From CAZSRX01 sp964609675 [NCBI: uncultured Bacteroidota bacterium] (GTDB lineage: Bacteria; CLD3; SB21): a stretch of DNA of 64,000 nucleotides. The DNA lies in NCBI GenBank assembly GCA_964609675.1, contig CAZSRX010000022.1, positions 1-64,000 of the forward strand, written 5' to 3'. Made by a program: the position numbers and the translations under genes. The first letter of the stretch is position 1. Every line of letters begins with the position of its first letter. Positions 19,001-28,100 of the stretch are shown here, piece after piece. Under the pieces are notes generated by a model, which was not told where the DNA came from, ran no database searches, and saw only the letters and a list, made by a program, of their open reading frames with translations.

Positions 19001-19244
19001 TTTTGGGCACCTCAATGTCGTTCATCTCAAAAACCACCGTGCCGTCCGGCTCCGTGATTTTACTGGAACGCATCTCGTACTCCAGCTCGTCAAATGGATG
19101 CACGCCTTCATGCGTAAAATAACGGCTTAAACGCAAACCCCGCGCCCCGGTATAATCCACTCCATTAATAAACATGTCCAGGTTTTTTCCGGGCGCGTTT
19201 TTTACATTTTCGGTAATAGTAACATTCGGATGCTGAATAGACAT
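16083..19244 (-). CDS. nrdJ: Adenosylcobalamin-dependent ribonucleotide reductase (class II)
   Basis: The enzyme reduces ribonucleotides to deoxyribonucleotides with a cobalamin-generated radical. The 1053-residue sequence shows GSGTGTNFSPLRG, SACFIQSVQDDL, the active-site NPCSEYMFLDDSACNLASI segment near 407-425, APTGTIGLLMDCDTTGVEP near 615, and a C-terminal zinc-ribbon-like tail with CDVC, CYKCLNC and a final MGCS that supplies the redox thiols. The length fits the long class II form. Start is firm: a GGGAGGA site lies 8 nt before the ATG. Class II enzymes work with or without oxygen, which suits an H2-using organism that meets variable oxygen. No partner genes are attached. Confidence 0.95.
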   Translation of the reverse strand: MSIQHPNVTITENVKNAPGKNLDMFINGVDYTGARGLRLSRYFTHEGVHPFDELEYEMRSSKITEPDGTVVFEMNDIEVPKSWSQLATDIVASKYFRKAGVPGAGYENSVKQLVYRVAHTIRQEGERLGYFDAVKDAEVFEMELTHLLVNQKGAFNSPVWFNCGLYHQYKIQGSGGNYYWNPKSNAIEMTDDAYSHPQCSACFIQSVQDDLMGIFELAKNEARLFKFGSGTGTNFSPLRGKQEKLSGGGTSSGLMSFLSVLDRGAGATKSGGTTRRAAKMVCLDMDHPEIVDFINWKVKEEKKVHALIKDGYDADFNGEAYQTVSGQNSNNSVRVSDKFMNAVLEGGDWQTIARTTGEVVNTYKARELFDQIAYAAWACADPGIQFDDTINSWHTCPNSDRIHASNPCSEYMFLDDSACNLASINLMKFADEHGRFDYAGFRQACRIFIIAQEIIVDMSSYPTFKIAQNSHDYRPLGLGYANLGTLLMVNGLPYDSDEGRGLAASITAIMNAWGYRTSAEIAAVKGAFAGYAKNRAPMLKVMQKHRDAAYKIHPTHAPDYMIKAAREDWDVCLALGETFGYRNAQTTVLAPTGTIGLLMDCDTTGVEPEFSLVKWKKLAGGGYFKIVNSSLPQALTHLGYSQDDIVNIEKYILGHGTFQGAPYVNPEQLRSLGFSDAEIAEAEAYVNKNKSLDEYTPHINIKSLKQKGLSGEQISRSVIYIGGAQTVEGTHLIREEHLAVFDCANKCGIGKRYIEPMGHIKMMAAVQPFLSGAISKTVNIPNEATVQDIERIYLEAWKLGVKAIALYRDGSKFSQPLSSKKLESDESSASNLQYTREQLEKAVQEAIDKSNLELRRGQKKPLPLKRHGFTQEALVGGHKIYFRTGEYDDGQLGEVFIDMFKEGAAYRSLLNCFAVAVSMGLQYGVPLEKFVEKFTFTRFEPSGFTNHPNIKNATSILDFIFRVLGMEYLGRTDFVHVPPAMDSDKHVAEEPKTEEEGIDKTPPTAVAPASNLMEQQLGSMMGDAPACDVCGHITVRNGACYKCLNCGNSMGCS

Positions 19245-19690
19245 CTATCAGTCCTCCCATCGTTAAAAAAAAATTTTCAGAAAAACGGTTCGTTTTACGC
19301 CTTTGGAAATTGATTTGATAAAACTCAAATCAAAGCAAAACATATTAGGTTTTGACAAAAAAAAACGCAAGACTTTTTTTGATATGCACACTAATTAACA
19401 ACTTATCAACACTATATATATAGTATTAACAAAAACATAAGAAATACAATTTAAGTTATTAACATTAAAATAATACAAGGTATAATAAGGTATTTTTTTC
19501 GTAAATTTTAAAGAGTTATAGAAACCAATAATTTATATTCGCAAAATCTTACACAGAAGAAAAATTTGATGTAATATAGTAAATTGATAAAAATTTTTCC
19601 CGGTTTTAGGCGATACCTTTTAAGCGAAAATTACTTGATTATGGGATACAATTTTCAATTTTGAAAAAACCTGTTTAAAAAAACCGGCCG
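19245..19690. other. Very AT-rich upstream region of nrdJ
   Basis: About 446 bp of strongly AT-rich DNA with long A- and T-tracts and no ORF. It should contain the nrdJ promoter. The clearest feature is a near-perfect palindrome at 19408-19427. No cobalamin riboswitch box was recognised. Confidence 0.5.
19408..19427. promoter_or_regulatory. Palindrome upstream of nrdJ, NrdR-box-like but longer
   Basis: The core CTATATATATAG (19412-19423) with flanks AACA and TATT forms a 20-nt palindrome with one mismatched pair. The NrdR repressor box has a 10-nt core of the form CWATATATWG; this core is 12 nt, so it is similar but not a match. It lies about 165 bp upstream of the nrdJ start. A dimeric regulator site is plausible; identity is uncertain. 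Confidence 0.3.
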
Positions 19691-19773
19691 TTAGCTATAA
19701 ACACAGGACCGGATATACTCCAAATTATGTGGAATCATTCCGCTCGTCGGTTGCCTCGAAGAGTAGCCCAGCC

Positions 19774-19936
19774 GCATACCACCTTTAAAAAGTAAACCGT
19801 CAAAAAAAAATATCCCGCAGAAAAAAACATTTTTTTCGGTTGGTAGATGGTGCGGTTTTGTTGGCCTGTCCGTAGCGCGGAGCCAGAGTCGTGGACCCAA
19901 GCGTTTTCGGAGTACGGCGAATAGCATCGTATATCA
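19774..19936. repeat. Left copy of the ~160-bp direct repeat bounding the accessory island
   Basis: The sequence from GCATACCACC to GTATATCA recurs at 31363-31524 in the same orientation with only a few differences (one base in an A-run, TTTTTTT against TTTATT, TAGCGC against TGAGCG). It does not encode anything I recognise. Directly after it comes a fragment of an IS110-type transposase gene, and then a short continuation of the repeat at 20170-20186 (GGCGGTTAGTCGTTCG). Confidence 0.85.
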
Positions 19937-20169
19937 CAACGGCGCGGTGGGGGTAACCCATGGGTTGAAAATATTGCTTGATTTGTTCCTCGGTCGTTGG
20001 TAATTTTACAAGCCGTTGGACGACGCCCTGGTCATCCATGGCGACAATCATGAGATTGTCTTTGTGTAAGTCGATACCTGAGAATAACATAAAAACCTCC
20101 TGGTTTTGGTTAAAGAAAACTGTTCTACCATGATTGAATCATAATCGTGAGGTATTTTTGAAAATATCA
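19937..20169 (-). mobile_element. Truncated IS110-family element: transposase N terminus and upstream end
   Basis: On the minus strand from ATG 20090 the reading frame gives MLFSGIDLHKDNLMIVAMDD and continues to about PHRAVV at 19940, which is the RuvC-like DEDD start of IS110 transposases (first Asp in GIDLHKD). Homology stops after roughly 50 residues, where the frame runs on into the direct repeat. About 80 bp upstream of the ATG belong to the fragment. ATATCA is found at both junctions (19931-19936 and 20164-20169), while the right-hand repeat copy has it once and uninterrupted. This is a dead remnant. Confidence 0.7.
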
Positions 20170-20186
20170 GGCGGTTAGTCGTTCGT

Positions 20187-20624
20187 TCGCCACGCGGATA
20201 GACAAAGAAATTATGATAGAGTTATTTAAAATAGATTTTCAGTTAACTAATGGTCTGCGTGATTTGCACACGCCACGTGCGAGGAAGCTTTTTTGTAATA
20301 TCTTATCTTATACCCCTTGCACAGCGCGTCGCATTGCTGCGGAATGTTATAGGCAAGCGCGAAAAGACAGAACTGACAACGAAAATTGAGAGCAACCCAT
20401 TGTGAAAAGACAGAAAAAAAATGAAATATTGACAAGACATAGAATCAGTCAACATCCCGCAAGCTTTCGGAACCGACCCTTCTGTATTTTGTATTTTCCC
20501 AACAGCACATTTTTAATTTTTCTGTCAATCCACATTTGGCACGTTGTCAAATTCTTCTTAGCGCATAAGACCGGAAACAAAATTATATGTATATTTGACC
20601 AAATTGTCCAAACAGATTGGTCAA
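20187..20624. other. Island left margin without a gene
   Basis: About 440 bp between the IS110 remnant/direct repeat and the XRE gene. It carries patches such as CACGCCACGTGCG, GTTATAGGCAAGCGCG and GGCACGTTGTCAAA, which resemble short sequences strewn around accessory genes of Bacteroidetes. A 79-codon frame here (20402-20641) has a low-complexity product and no motif, and I do not accept it. The promoter and operator of the island operon lie at its right end. Confidence 0.4.
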
Positions 20625-20626
20625 AT
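20590..20626 (+). promoter_or_regulatory. Operator and -7 box in front of the XRE regulator gene
   Basis: Inverted repeat ATTTGACCAA (20593-20602) and TTGGTCAAAT (20617-20626), with a third similar half-site TTGTCCAA at 20604-20611 between them; the right arm runs into the ATG at 20625. TATATTTG at 20590-20597 fits the Bacteroidetes -7 promoter consensus TAnnTTTG and overlaps the left arm, so a bound XRE dimer would block transcription. This is the arrangement of an autoregulated controller gene. The -33 element was not seen. Confidence 0.6.
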
Positions 20627-20917
20627 GTTAAAAAAACTTGAATATATCAGACGATTAAAAGAAGAAATAAATCTTCCACTTTGAAAAGTTGCTGCCAACT
20701 TGATGTTGATACTTCTACTCTTAGCAAGGTTGAACGTGGAGAAAGACTAATGGCAATTGACTATATGAAACCACTAAGCCAAATCCTGAAAATTGATTAC
20801 AAAAAAATTCAAGTTCGGTTTTTGGCTGACAGTATAAAAGCGAATTACGAGAAGTTAGTGTATTTAGAAGATGGATTGGACGCAATCATTAAACAATTAA
20901 AAAAGAACAAGAAGTAA
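20625..20917 (+). pseudogene. XRE-family regulator gene, broken by a stop and a frameshift
   Basis: From ATG 20625 the frame reads MLKKLEYIRRLKEEINLPL and meets TGA at 20682. Reading on in the -1 related frame gives QLDVDTSTLSKVERGERLMA, the recognition helix region of an XRE helix-turn-helix, through to a TAA at 20915-20917. Family members read LPLRKVAAxLDVDTSTLSKVERG, which needs CGA instead of TGA and one more base near GCC-AAC. The gene is therefore either a recent pseudogene or carries sequence errors. Its stop overlaps the ATG of the helicase gene, so it was the first gene of the island operon. A product from TTG 20681 would lack the first helices. Confidence 0.7.
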
Positions 20918-23900
20918 TGCCAACAAAATTTTTTACTAATCAAGACGATAACAGTCTCCTTAAGAAGTTTGAGGGCGTATTTACCAACATCGAAAGCATA
21001 AGACATTTTGATGCATTGGTTGGCTATTTCAGGGCTTCCGGTTATTTTAAAATACGTGCATTCCTTGACAAAATCCCTAAAATCAGAATCCTTGTAGGAA
21101 TAAACGTTGACCAGCTAATCAAAAAATATCATGACAAAGGCCAACTCTATCTTGAAAATCCCGATGAAACAAAAGCAGACTTCCTTGAAGAAATCATAAA
21201 GAATATTCAGGAAGCCAACTACGATGAAGTTACAGAAAAGGGAATCCTGCAATTCATTGATGACCTGGTAAGTGGTAAAATTGAACTGAGAGCTCACCCA
21301 AAAAAGAAAATCCATGCAAAGGTTTATATATTCAGACCAGCAACATTCAACGAATATGCACCTTGCGAAGTTATTACTGGCTCTTCAAATTTAACTGATG
21401 CCGGACTGGGTGCAAATCCTGAATCCAACTATGAGTTTAATGTTAGTTTGAGGGAATACGAAGATGTAAAATTTGCTACCGAAGAGTTTGAAAGGCTATG
21501 GGCTGAATCTGTTCCCATTTTACAAGCAGAAGCAGAAAGAATCAAGAACCAGACGTATTTGCGCGATGACTTTACTCCGTTTGAGTTATACATCAAAATG
21601 CTGATTGAATATTTTGGTAAACGTGTAGATTACGACCCGTACAATATTGACCTGCTTTTACCTCCGAAATACATTAGGCTAAAATATCAGTCAGATGCTG
21701 CCAATCAGGGCTACGCCATTATGATGAAGCACAATGGTTTTATTCTGGCTGATGTGGTGGGTTTAGGAAAAACGATTATTGCCTGTATGATTATTAAAAA
21801 GTTCATTTATGAAAATGGTACTCATACAAAGGTTTTGGTTGTTGTGCCACCTGCAATTGAGGATAACTGGAGACGGACAGTAAAAGAGTTTGAACTGGAT
21901 AATCAATTTCGTTTTATCACTATTGGAAGTCTGCATAAAGTTTTAGATAGAGATAATAATTCTTATCCTAACCCTGAAGACATTGATTTAATTGTTGTTG
22001 ACGAATCCCATAAATTCAGAAATGATTACACCGAAATGTACTTAGCTCTACAGGAAATATGCAAAATGCCAAGAAAAAGGCCTGCTGAAAATGGAGATTC
22101 AAGAAAGAAAGTAATTTTAATTTCTGCAACCCCTTTAAATAACAGACCACAGGATATTGAAAACCAACTTTATCTTTTTCAGGACAGAAGAAACAGCACT
22201 CTTGAAAATATCCGCAACTTACAGGAATATTTCAAACCAATTAATGAACAGTATAAAAAATTGGCTTATGAGAAAAAACTGAATATCAAAAAACTGAAAG
22301 CGCTATTCCAAAAGTTGCGAGATGATGTAGTGGAGCCACTTGTAATCCGAAGAACAAGAACAGACATTGAGAACAATAAAGAATATCTTGAAGATTTGGA
22401 AAAACAAGGAATAAAATTCCCCAAAGTTGGCGACCCCATTGCACTATACTATGAATTGGATGGGAACTTGAGTGAATTGTTTTTCGATACCGTTTCGCTT
22501 ATTACTAATCTTGATGAAGATGGGAATAAAATTGATGGTTTAGGATATTACCGTTACCGGGCTATTGAGTTTCTTGCTAAAGAGGAAGACAAGAAAATGT
22601 ACGGCAATGTGGAATCCATATCGGTCAGGTTATCCGCCATTATGAAAACACTTTTGGTGAAACGCCTTGAAAGTAGTTTTTATGCTTTCACTCAATCATT
22701 GTCAAGATTTCAGAAAGCCATTGACAATATGCTGACAATGTTTGATGATAACAGGATTTTTATTGCACCTGATTTAGACATCAACAAATTGCTCGCAGAA
22801 GGTTTAAGTTATGATGAGATTGAAGCTAAAATCAACGAAAAAGGAGGAAACAATAAAGAATATAAAAAAGATGCTTTCGATGAAAAATTTGTTGACTTGC
22901 TCAGGCAGGATAAAGAAAAGGTGGATGATTTAATTGAACGCTGGAGTAAAGTAAAGAAAGACCCGAAGCTGATTGAGTTTGCAAAACAAATGAAGGAGGA
23001 ATTTTTTAAAACCGACCAAAACATTAGCGGCAAACTGATAATTTTTACCGAATCAAAAGAAACAGCAGAAGAATTAACGGAAAAACTTGCAAAGATTACA
23101 AAGAAAAAAGTGCTGACCGTAACTGCCGAAAACAGAAAGTATGTCGAGAGTACTATCCGGGAAAATTTTGATGCCAACCTTGAAGAAGAAAAATGGAAAT
23201 CGGATTACGATATTATTATTACCACGGAAGTACTTGCAGAAGGCATCAACCTGCACCGAAGTAATGTAGTAGTAAACTATGATGTCCCCTGGAACTCCAC
23301 TCGATTGATGCAACGCATCGGTCGTGTTAACCGTATCGGTTCAAGAGCCGACAAAATCTACGTTTATAACTATTATCCTTCCGCCCATGGCGATGCTCAA
23401 ATTCATTTGGTAAACAACGCCCTGCGTAAATTACAGGCATTTCATACAGCTTTTGGTGAAGATAACAAGGTATTCTCTGTTCTCGAAGAAAAAGGAGAAG
23501 GTGCTTTATTCGGAAATAAAATTCAAAAAGAGGAAAGCGAAATTCTAAAGTATTTGAATGAATTGAGAGATTTCAGAAAGAAACATCCTAAGATTTTTAA
23601 TGATATTGCTAAAATCCCTAACAAAGCAAGGTGCGGAAGAAAAGTTCCCGAAGAAAGGCAACTAACCTTATTGGACACTGAAAGCGGTGAAATAAATTAC
23701 CCGTTGCAAAACACATCACTGACCTATCTGAAAAGTGAAAATCATCCCGGTATCTTTTGCCTCATCACTCCCGAAATGAATATTATTGAAATGAATTTTT
23801 TACAGGCAGTCAAATTGTTTAAAGCTCCTGATTCAGAAAAGGCAATTGCCTTGCATAAATTACACCATAAACAAACATTGGCAGGTCTCGAATATTTTAA

Positions 23901-24276
23901 GTCGGAAAAAAATCAGGAAAATGTTCAGACGGTATCTCGTAGAAACTTAAGTCCGGCAGAAAATAAAGCCATTTCAAACATTAACGCATTAGTGAAAATT
24001 GCACCCACCGAACAAAAACGAATGGCACTACTAAGGGCTTTAGATATTATCAAAAAAGGAACTTTTGCTTCGAAGGGATTACCAAAATCCATCAATGATT
24101 TTTTTACTTCAAATGCGGGATTGCTCAAAGAGCCGGAAAAGTTTATTGAGCAATTATTTATTACCGTTCTCGATAGGTACGACCTTTCTCCCGGTTCCGA
24201 GGAAATGCCTCAATCAGATAAAGCACACAAGGGAATTGTAAATCCTCAAATTGTAATCACTCAAAGTTTCAGTTAA
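20917..24276 (+). CDS. PLD-domain SNF2-family helicase/nuclease, defence-type
   Basis: The 1119-residue protein joins a phospholipase-D-like nuclease domain (residues about 20-200, HAKVYIF near 132 followed by GSSNLTDAGL) to an SNF2-type helicase: Walker A DVVGLGKTI near 281, motif II DESH near 361, motif III SATPLNNRP near 406, and the second lobe TTEVLAEGINLHRSNV near 769 with motif VI QRIGRVNRIGS near 798. Only one full HxK motif is obvious, so the nuclease may dimerise. Such helicases accompany restriction-type methyltransferases, where they move along DNA. ATG overlaps the XRE stop; the KilA-N gene starts 40 bp downstream. Base composition is far more AT-rich than the flanking chromosome. 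Confidence 0.88.
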   Translation: MPTKFFTNQDDNSLLKKFEGVFTNIESIRHFDALVGYFRASGYFKIRAFLDKIPKIRILVGINVDQLIKKYHDKGQLYLENPDETKADFLEEIIKNIQEANYDEVTEKGILQFIDDLVSGKIELRAHPKKKIHAKVYIFRPATFNEYAPCEVITGSSNLTDAGLGANPESNYEFNVSLREYEDVKFATEEFERLWAESVPILQAEAERIKNQTYLRDDFTPFELYIKMLIEYFGKRVDYDPYNIDLLLPPKYIRLKYQSDAANQGYAIMMKHNGFILADVVGLGKTIIACMIIKKFIYENGTHTKVLVVVPPAIEDNWRRTVKEFELDNQFRFITIGSLHKVLDRDNNSYPNPEDIDLIVVDESHKFRNDYTEMYLALQEICKMPRKRPAENGDSRKKVILISATPLNNRPQDIENQLYLFQDRRNSTLENIRNLQEYFKPINEQYKKLAYEKKLNIKKLKALFQKLRDDVVEPLVIRRTRTDIENNKEYLEDLEKQGIKFPKVGDPIALYYELDGNLSELFFDTVSLITNLDEDGNKIDGLGYYRYRAIEFLAKEEDKKMYGNVESISVRLSAIMKTLLVKRLESSFYAFTQSLSRFQKAIDNMLTMFDDNRIFIAPDLDINKLLAEGLSYDEIEAKINEKGGNNKEYKKDAFDEKFVDLLRQDKEKVDDLIERWSKVKKDPKLIEFAKQMKEEFFKTDQNISGKLIIFTESKETAEELTEKLAKITKKKVLTVTAENRKYVESTIRENFDANLEEEKWKSDYDIIITTEVLAEGINLHRSNVVVNYDVPWNSTRLMQRIGRVNRIGSRADKIYVYNYYPSAHGDAQIHLVNNALRKLQAFHTAFGEDNKVFSVLEEKGEGALFGNKIQKEESEILKYLNELRDFRKKHPKIFNDIAKIPNKARCGRKVPEERQLTLLDTESGEINYPLQNTSLTYLKSENHPGIFCLITPEMNIIEMNFLQAVKLFKAPDSEKAIALHKLHHKQTLAGLEYFKSEKNQENVQTVSRRNLSPAENKAISNINALVKIAPTEQKRMALLRALDIIKKGTFASKGLPKSINDFFTSNAGLLKEPEKFIEQLFITVLDRYDLSPGSEEMPQSDKAHKGIVNPQIVITQSFS

Positions 24277-24315
24277 ACCCCTCGAATTCGAGAGAATTAA
24301 AATGAAGAAGAATAT

Positions 24316-25146
24316 ATGACCAAACAAAAATCAATTATTGTTCAAAATATTCCTGTTCAGGTAATTATTGAAAATAAACTGGATTATATCTGTATAACTG
24401 ACATGGCAAATGCCAAAGAAAATGAAAGCCGTGCCGCGGATATTATCAAAAACTGGATTAGAAACCGATATACCCTCGAATTTTTAGGAACCTGGGAACA
24501 AATGTATAACCCAAATTTTAAAGTGGTCGAATTCGACCACTTTAGAATGCAGGCCGGCTTGAACTCTTTCGTGCTCAGTGTTTCAGAATGGATAGCTAAA
24601 ACAAATGCTATCGGTTTTATCGTTAAGAAAGGCCGATATGGTGGCACTTATGCCCATAAAGACATTGCTTTCGAATTTGGCTCAGCTATTAGCGCCCCAT
24701 TTAAACTTTTTCTTATCAAAGAGTTCCAGCGTCTGAAGGAAGATGAAAATAACCGTCTTCAACTTGAATGGAACCTCCAACGAACGCTCGCAAAAGTCAA
24801 TTACCGTATTCATACCGATGCCATCAAAGAAAATCTGATTCCAAAAGAACTTTCCAAAAATGAAATAAACTTTATTTATGCCAATGAAGCAGACATGTTG
24901 AATATGGCTCTTTTCGGTAAAACTGCCCAGGAATGGCGAAATGAAAACCCCGATGCCGAGGGAAATATCAGGGATATGGCAACCATTGAGCAATTGGTGG
25001 TTTTAAGCAACCTCGAAAGTATAAACGCGGTGTTAATCCATCAGGGTTTATCACAACCCGAGAGGCTTACACAACTCAACCAAATAGCTATTACACAAAT
25101 GAAATCATTAATTAAAAGTCCGAACATGATTAAAAAGATGAAATGA
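24316..25146 (+). CDS. KilA-N domain protein
   Basis: The 276-residue product has the KilA-N signature: an N-terminal ITDMANAKENES...ADIIKNWIRNR half and a central GRYGGTYAHKDIAFEFGSAI segment near 107-126, followed by the FKLFLIKEFQRLKEDE helix. KilA-N is a DNA-binding fold first seen in phage and viral proteins. The C-terminal half is helical with no clear motif. It sits between the helicase and the methyltransferase genes with only 1 nt before the latter, so all three are made together. A role as accessory DNA-recognition or anti-phage sensor subunit is inference. Confidence 0.88.
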   Translation: MTKQKSIIVQNIPVQVIIENKLDYICITDMANAKENESRAADIIKNWIRNRYTLEFLGTWEQMYNPNFKVVEFDHFRMQAGLNSFVLSVSEWIAKTNAIGFIVKKGRYGGTYAHKDIAFEFGSAISAPFKLFLIKEFQRLKEDENNRLQLEWNLQRTLAKVNYRIHTDAIKENLIPKELSKNEINFIYANEADMLNMALFGKTAQEWRNENPDAEGNIRDMATIEQLVVLSNLESINAVLIHQGLSQPERLTQLNQIAITQMKSLIKSPNMIKKMK

Positions 25147-25147
25147 T

Positions 25148-28100
25148 ATGCCAGCCAACAAAATTCAATTACAACAAGCATTACACAAACCTTACGACAG
25201 GGTTTTGTTTTCCCGTGAAGTTTTAAGTCCGGTTTTTGGTTCAGGATTTACGCTTAATTCCTCTTTAATGCCGGCATCGGTATCACCCAACAAATCGGAA
25301 TCGGCTGTTATTGATAAAGTTTGGATTTACGGAAAAATTCAATTGGACGACAGCACCGAAATTACATGCTACGAAGTGAAGTTGCAACCCAAAGTCCGCA
25401 TCGAACAAAGCAGGGTGGCTATTCAGCAATATGTGCGCAAGCTACTTACAGCCGGGCAAGCGGCTTTAATCAACTTTGTGGCACCGGCAAATAAGAATGT
25501 ATGGAGGCTTACGCTGGTTGCCAAAGACAGCGTGCTTACCGAAAAGGGGGTAAAAGAAAAAACCACCAATGCCAAACGATACACTTTTTTATTAGGCCCT
25601 TCGGAAAGCTGTAAAACAGCAGCCGAACGCTTTGAAACGCTGAGTACCGAAAAGGAAATTACGTTTCAAACACTTGTCAATGCCTTCTCCGTTGAAAAGC
25701 TGAGTAAAGCCTTTTTTGATGAATATACCCTGCATTACCAAAACTTTTGCGATTACCTGCAGGAATCCAACTACCGTAAATCGGTTTTCAATATTACCTT
25801 CCCTGCGGGTGCTTCAAAACAGGAAAAGGATAAAGCCGGTAAACCCATCCGTGATTTTGTAAAGAAACTGCTTGGGCGTATTGTGTTTCTATACTTCGTT
25901 CAGAAAAAGGGTTGGCTGGGTGCAAGCGATACCCATTACTCCGATGGTCTGGGCGATTTCATCAAACAACTTTTTCACCAATCGGGCGGAAACGATGCTT
26001 TTTACAGCAATTGGCTCACCGTTCTTTTCTTTGATACACTCAACAGGGAACGCCCCAACGATGATTTTACAATGCCCGATGCCCGCCTGCCGAACGGGCA
26101 GGGGAAAATGGTGAAAGTTCCTTTCCTCAACGGTGGTTTGTTCGACAAAGAGGAATTTGACGAACATTTGCTGACTTTTCCTGCAAAGCTTTTCCACAAC
26201 CCCGATTTTGAGGATACCATATTAACCCCTAAAAACAATGGTTTTGCTCGCGGTTTTCTCGACTTTCTGGATGCCTTCAACTTTACTATTTACGAAGACA
26301 GCCCCGACGACCACACCGTAGCCGTTGACCCGGAAATGTTAGGCCATATTTTTGAGAACCTTCTGGAGGACAACAAAGATAAAGGCGCTTTTTATACGCC
26401 CAAGGAAATTGTGCATTACATGTGCCAGGAAAGCCTGATTGAATATTTAGCAACAGGACTACAGAACCACTATACTGTTTATAGGCAACTTGGTGATAAT
26501 CAGATTGAATTATTTGGGAATGAAGTTCGAACTGGTCAACTGAAATTAATTGAAGAGTTGGGCGAAAAAGGTCTCGATAGAGAAGAAGTTGCCCATATGG
26601 TAAAAAACAAAGACATCAGTAAGTTAACCCAAAAACAATTATGCTCTATTGACAGTTTGCTCGATAAAGTAAAAATCTGCGACCCTGCCATCGGTTCCGG
26701 TGCATTCCCCATGGGCTTATTACAGGAAATCTTCAGCATTAAAGAACTCATTGCCTACGAAACCGGCAAGCCGTGGAACCCTGCCCAAACCAAGCTGAAC
26801 ATTATCCAAAACTCCATTTACGGGGTAGATATTGAAAAAGGTGCGGTGGATATTGCCCGCCTGCGCTTTTGGCTAAGCCTGGTAGTGGACGAAGAAAAGC
26901 CCAAAGCCCTGCCTAACCTCGATTATAAAATTGTGGTGGGCGACAGCCTCATAAGCAAGTTCGATGGCGAAATTGTGGAGATTGACTGGGAACGAAAAAG
27001 CAGTGTAGGCAAAGCCGATGCGTATGTACAAAATGTACAGCGACTGCTGAAAGAAGTTGCCGAAAAACAAAAGCAGTACTTTAGCCCCAACAACAAAAAC
27101 AAAAAGAAACTGCAGGCAGACATCCGTAACCTGAAAATTGAATTGCTCATTAACCAACTTTCTTTTAATAAAGAGCTTTACATAAACAAAACTGTGCAAA
27201 AAGGTGGCTTTATGCCCACGGCAGCCGATATTAAGCATAATACCGAACGTGAATTGCAAATTGCCGGTTTTAATAACCTGATTGGTAAACTGAAAAAACT
27301 GCTGCAACACCCCGATGAACCCTTTAACCATTTCGACTGGAAACTCGATTTCCCCGAAGTGCTCAACCCCTATCTGGTGCCCGATGAAAACCAACGGGGG
27401 TTTGATATTGTGATTGGGAATCCGCCGTATATTTCAACAAAAGGTATTGATAGTCAATATAAAATAATTTTGGAAAAAAAATTTGGCTTTGCTGATGATG
27501 CCTACAATCATTTTTTCTTCAAAGGAATTCAATTATTAAAAAACAATGCACTGTTGACCTACATTTCTTCTAAAACTTTTTGGACTATACAAACAAAAAA
27601 GAATCTGCGTGAACTACTCTTGGGAAATACAATACTTCAATTATTTGATACTGCAAATCCTTTTGAAAATGCGATGGTTGATACCTGTGTTGCAATTGTA
27701 AAAAAAGCCCCTCCCCACTCAGAACACATTGTGTTATTCTTCGATGGTAAAACAAGTTTTACCGAACCCCAAAAGTATACCTTCCCCCAAAACAACTATG
27801 CTAATGCACCAAACAAAGTCTTTTTCATACCAACTGATCATAACAAAAAAATATACGACAAGTTCGGAAGAAAAGTAAATGAACTTCTTACCAAATGGTG
27901 GGATAAAATTTCAACAAGCAAGAATATTGAAAAAAATAAAATAGAACTTGAAACATACCGTAACTCTTTACAACCTGGTGATATTACTTTATTGGGGCTC
28001 ATTACTGAAGGTGGTCAAGGTTTAGCCACAGCTAACAATGGAAAATACATAGGTGTATTAGATGGTACTAAGTGGGCAGAAAATGTAAGAATACAAAGAC

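Noticed and set aside
16062-19130. Long plus-strand frames of 431 and 517 codons opposite nrdJ
   Set aside because: They are antisense to a highly conserved gene with intact motifs and strong codon bias, show no motif and no ribosome site, and have Arg/His/Phe-rich compositions typical of shadow frames.
19245-19690. Cobalamin riboswitch upstream of nrdJ
   Set aside because: The conserved B12-box sequence and structured leader are not seen; the region is simple AT-rich DNA.
20402-20641. 79-codon gene before the XRE gene
   Set aside because: Low-complexity product with many Phe, Ile and His, overlapping the operator and the XRE start; it has no ribosome site.
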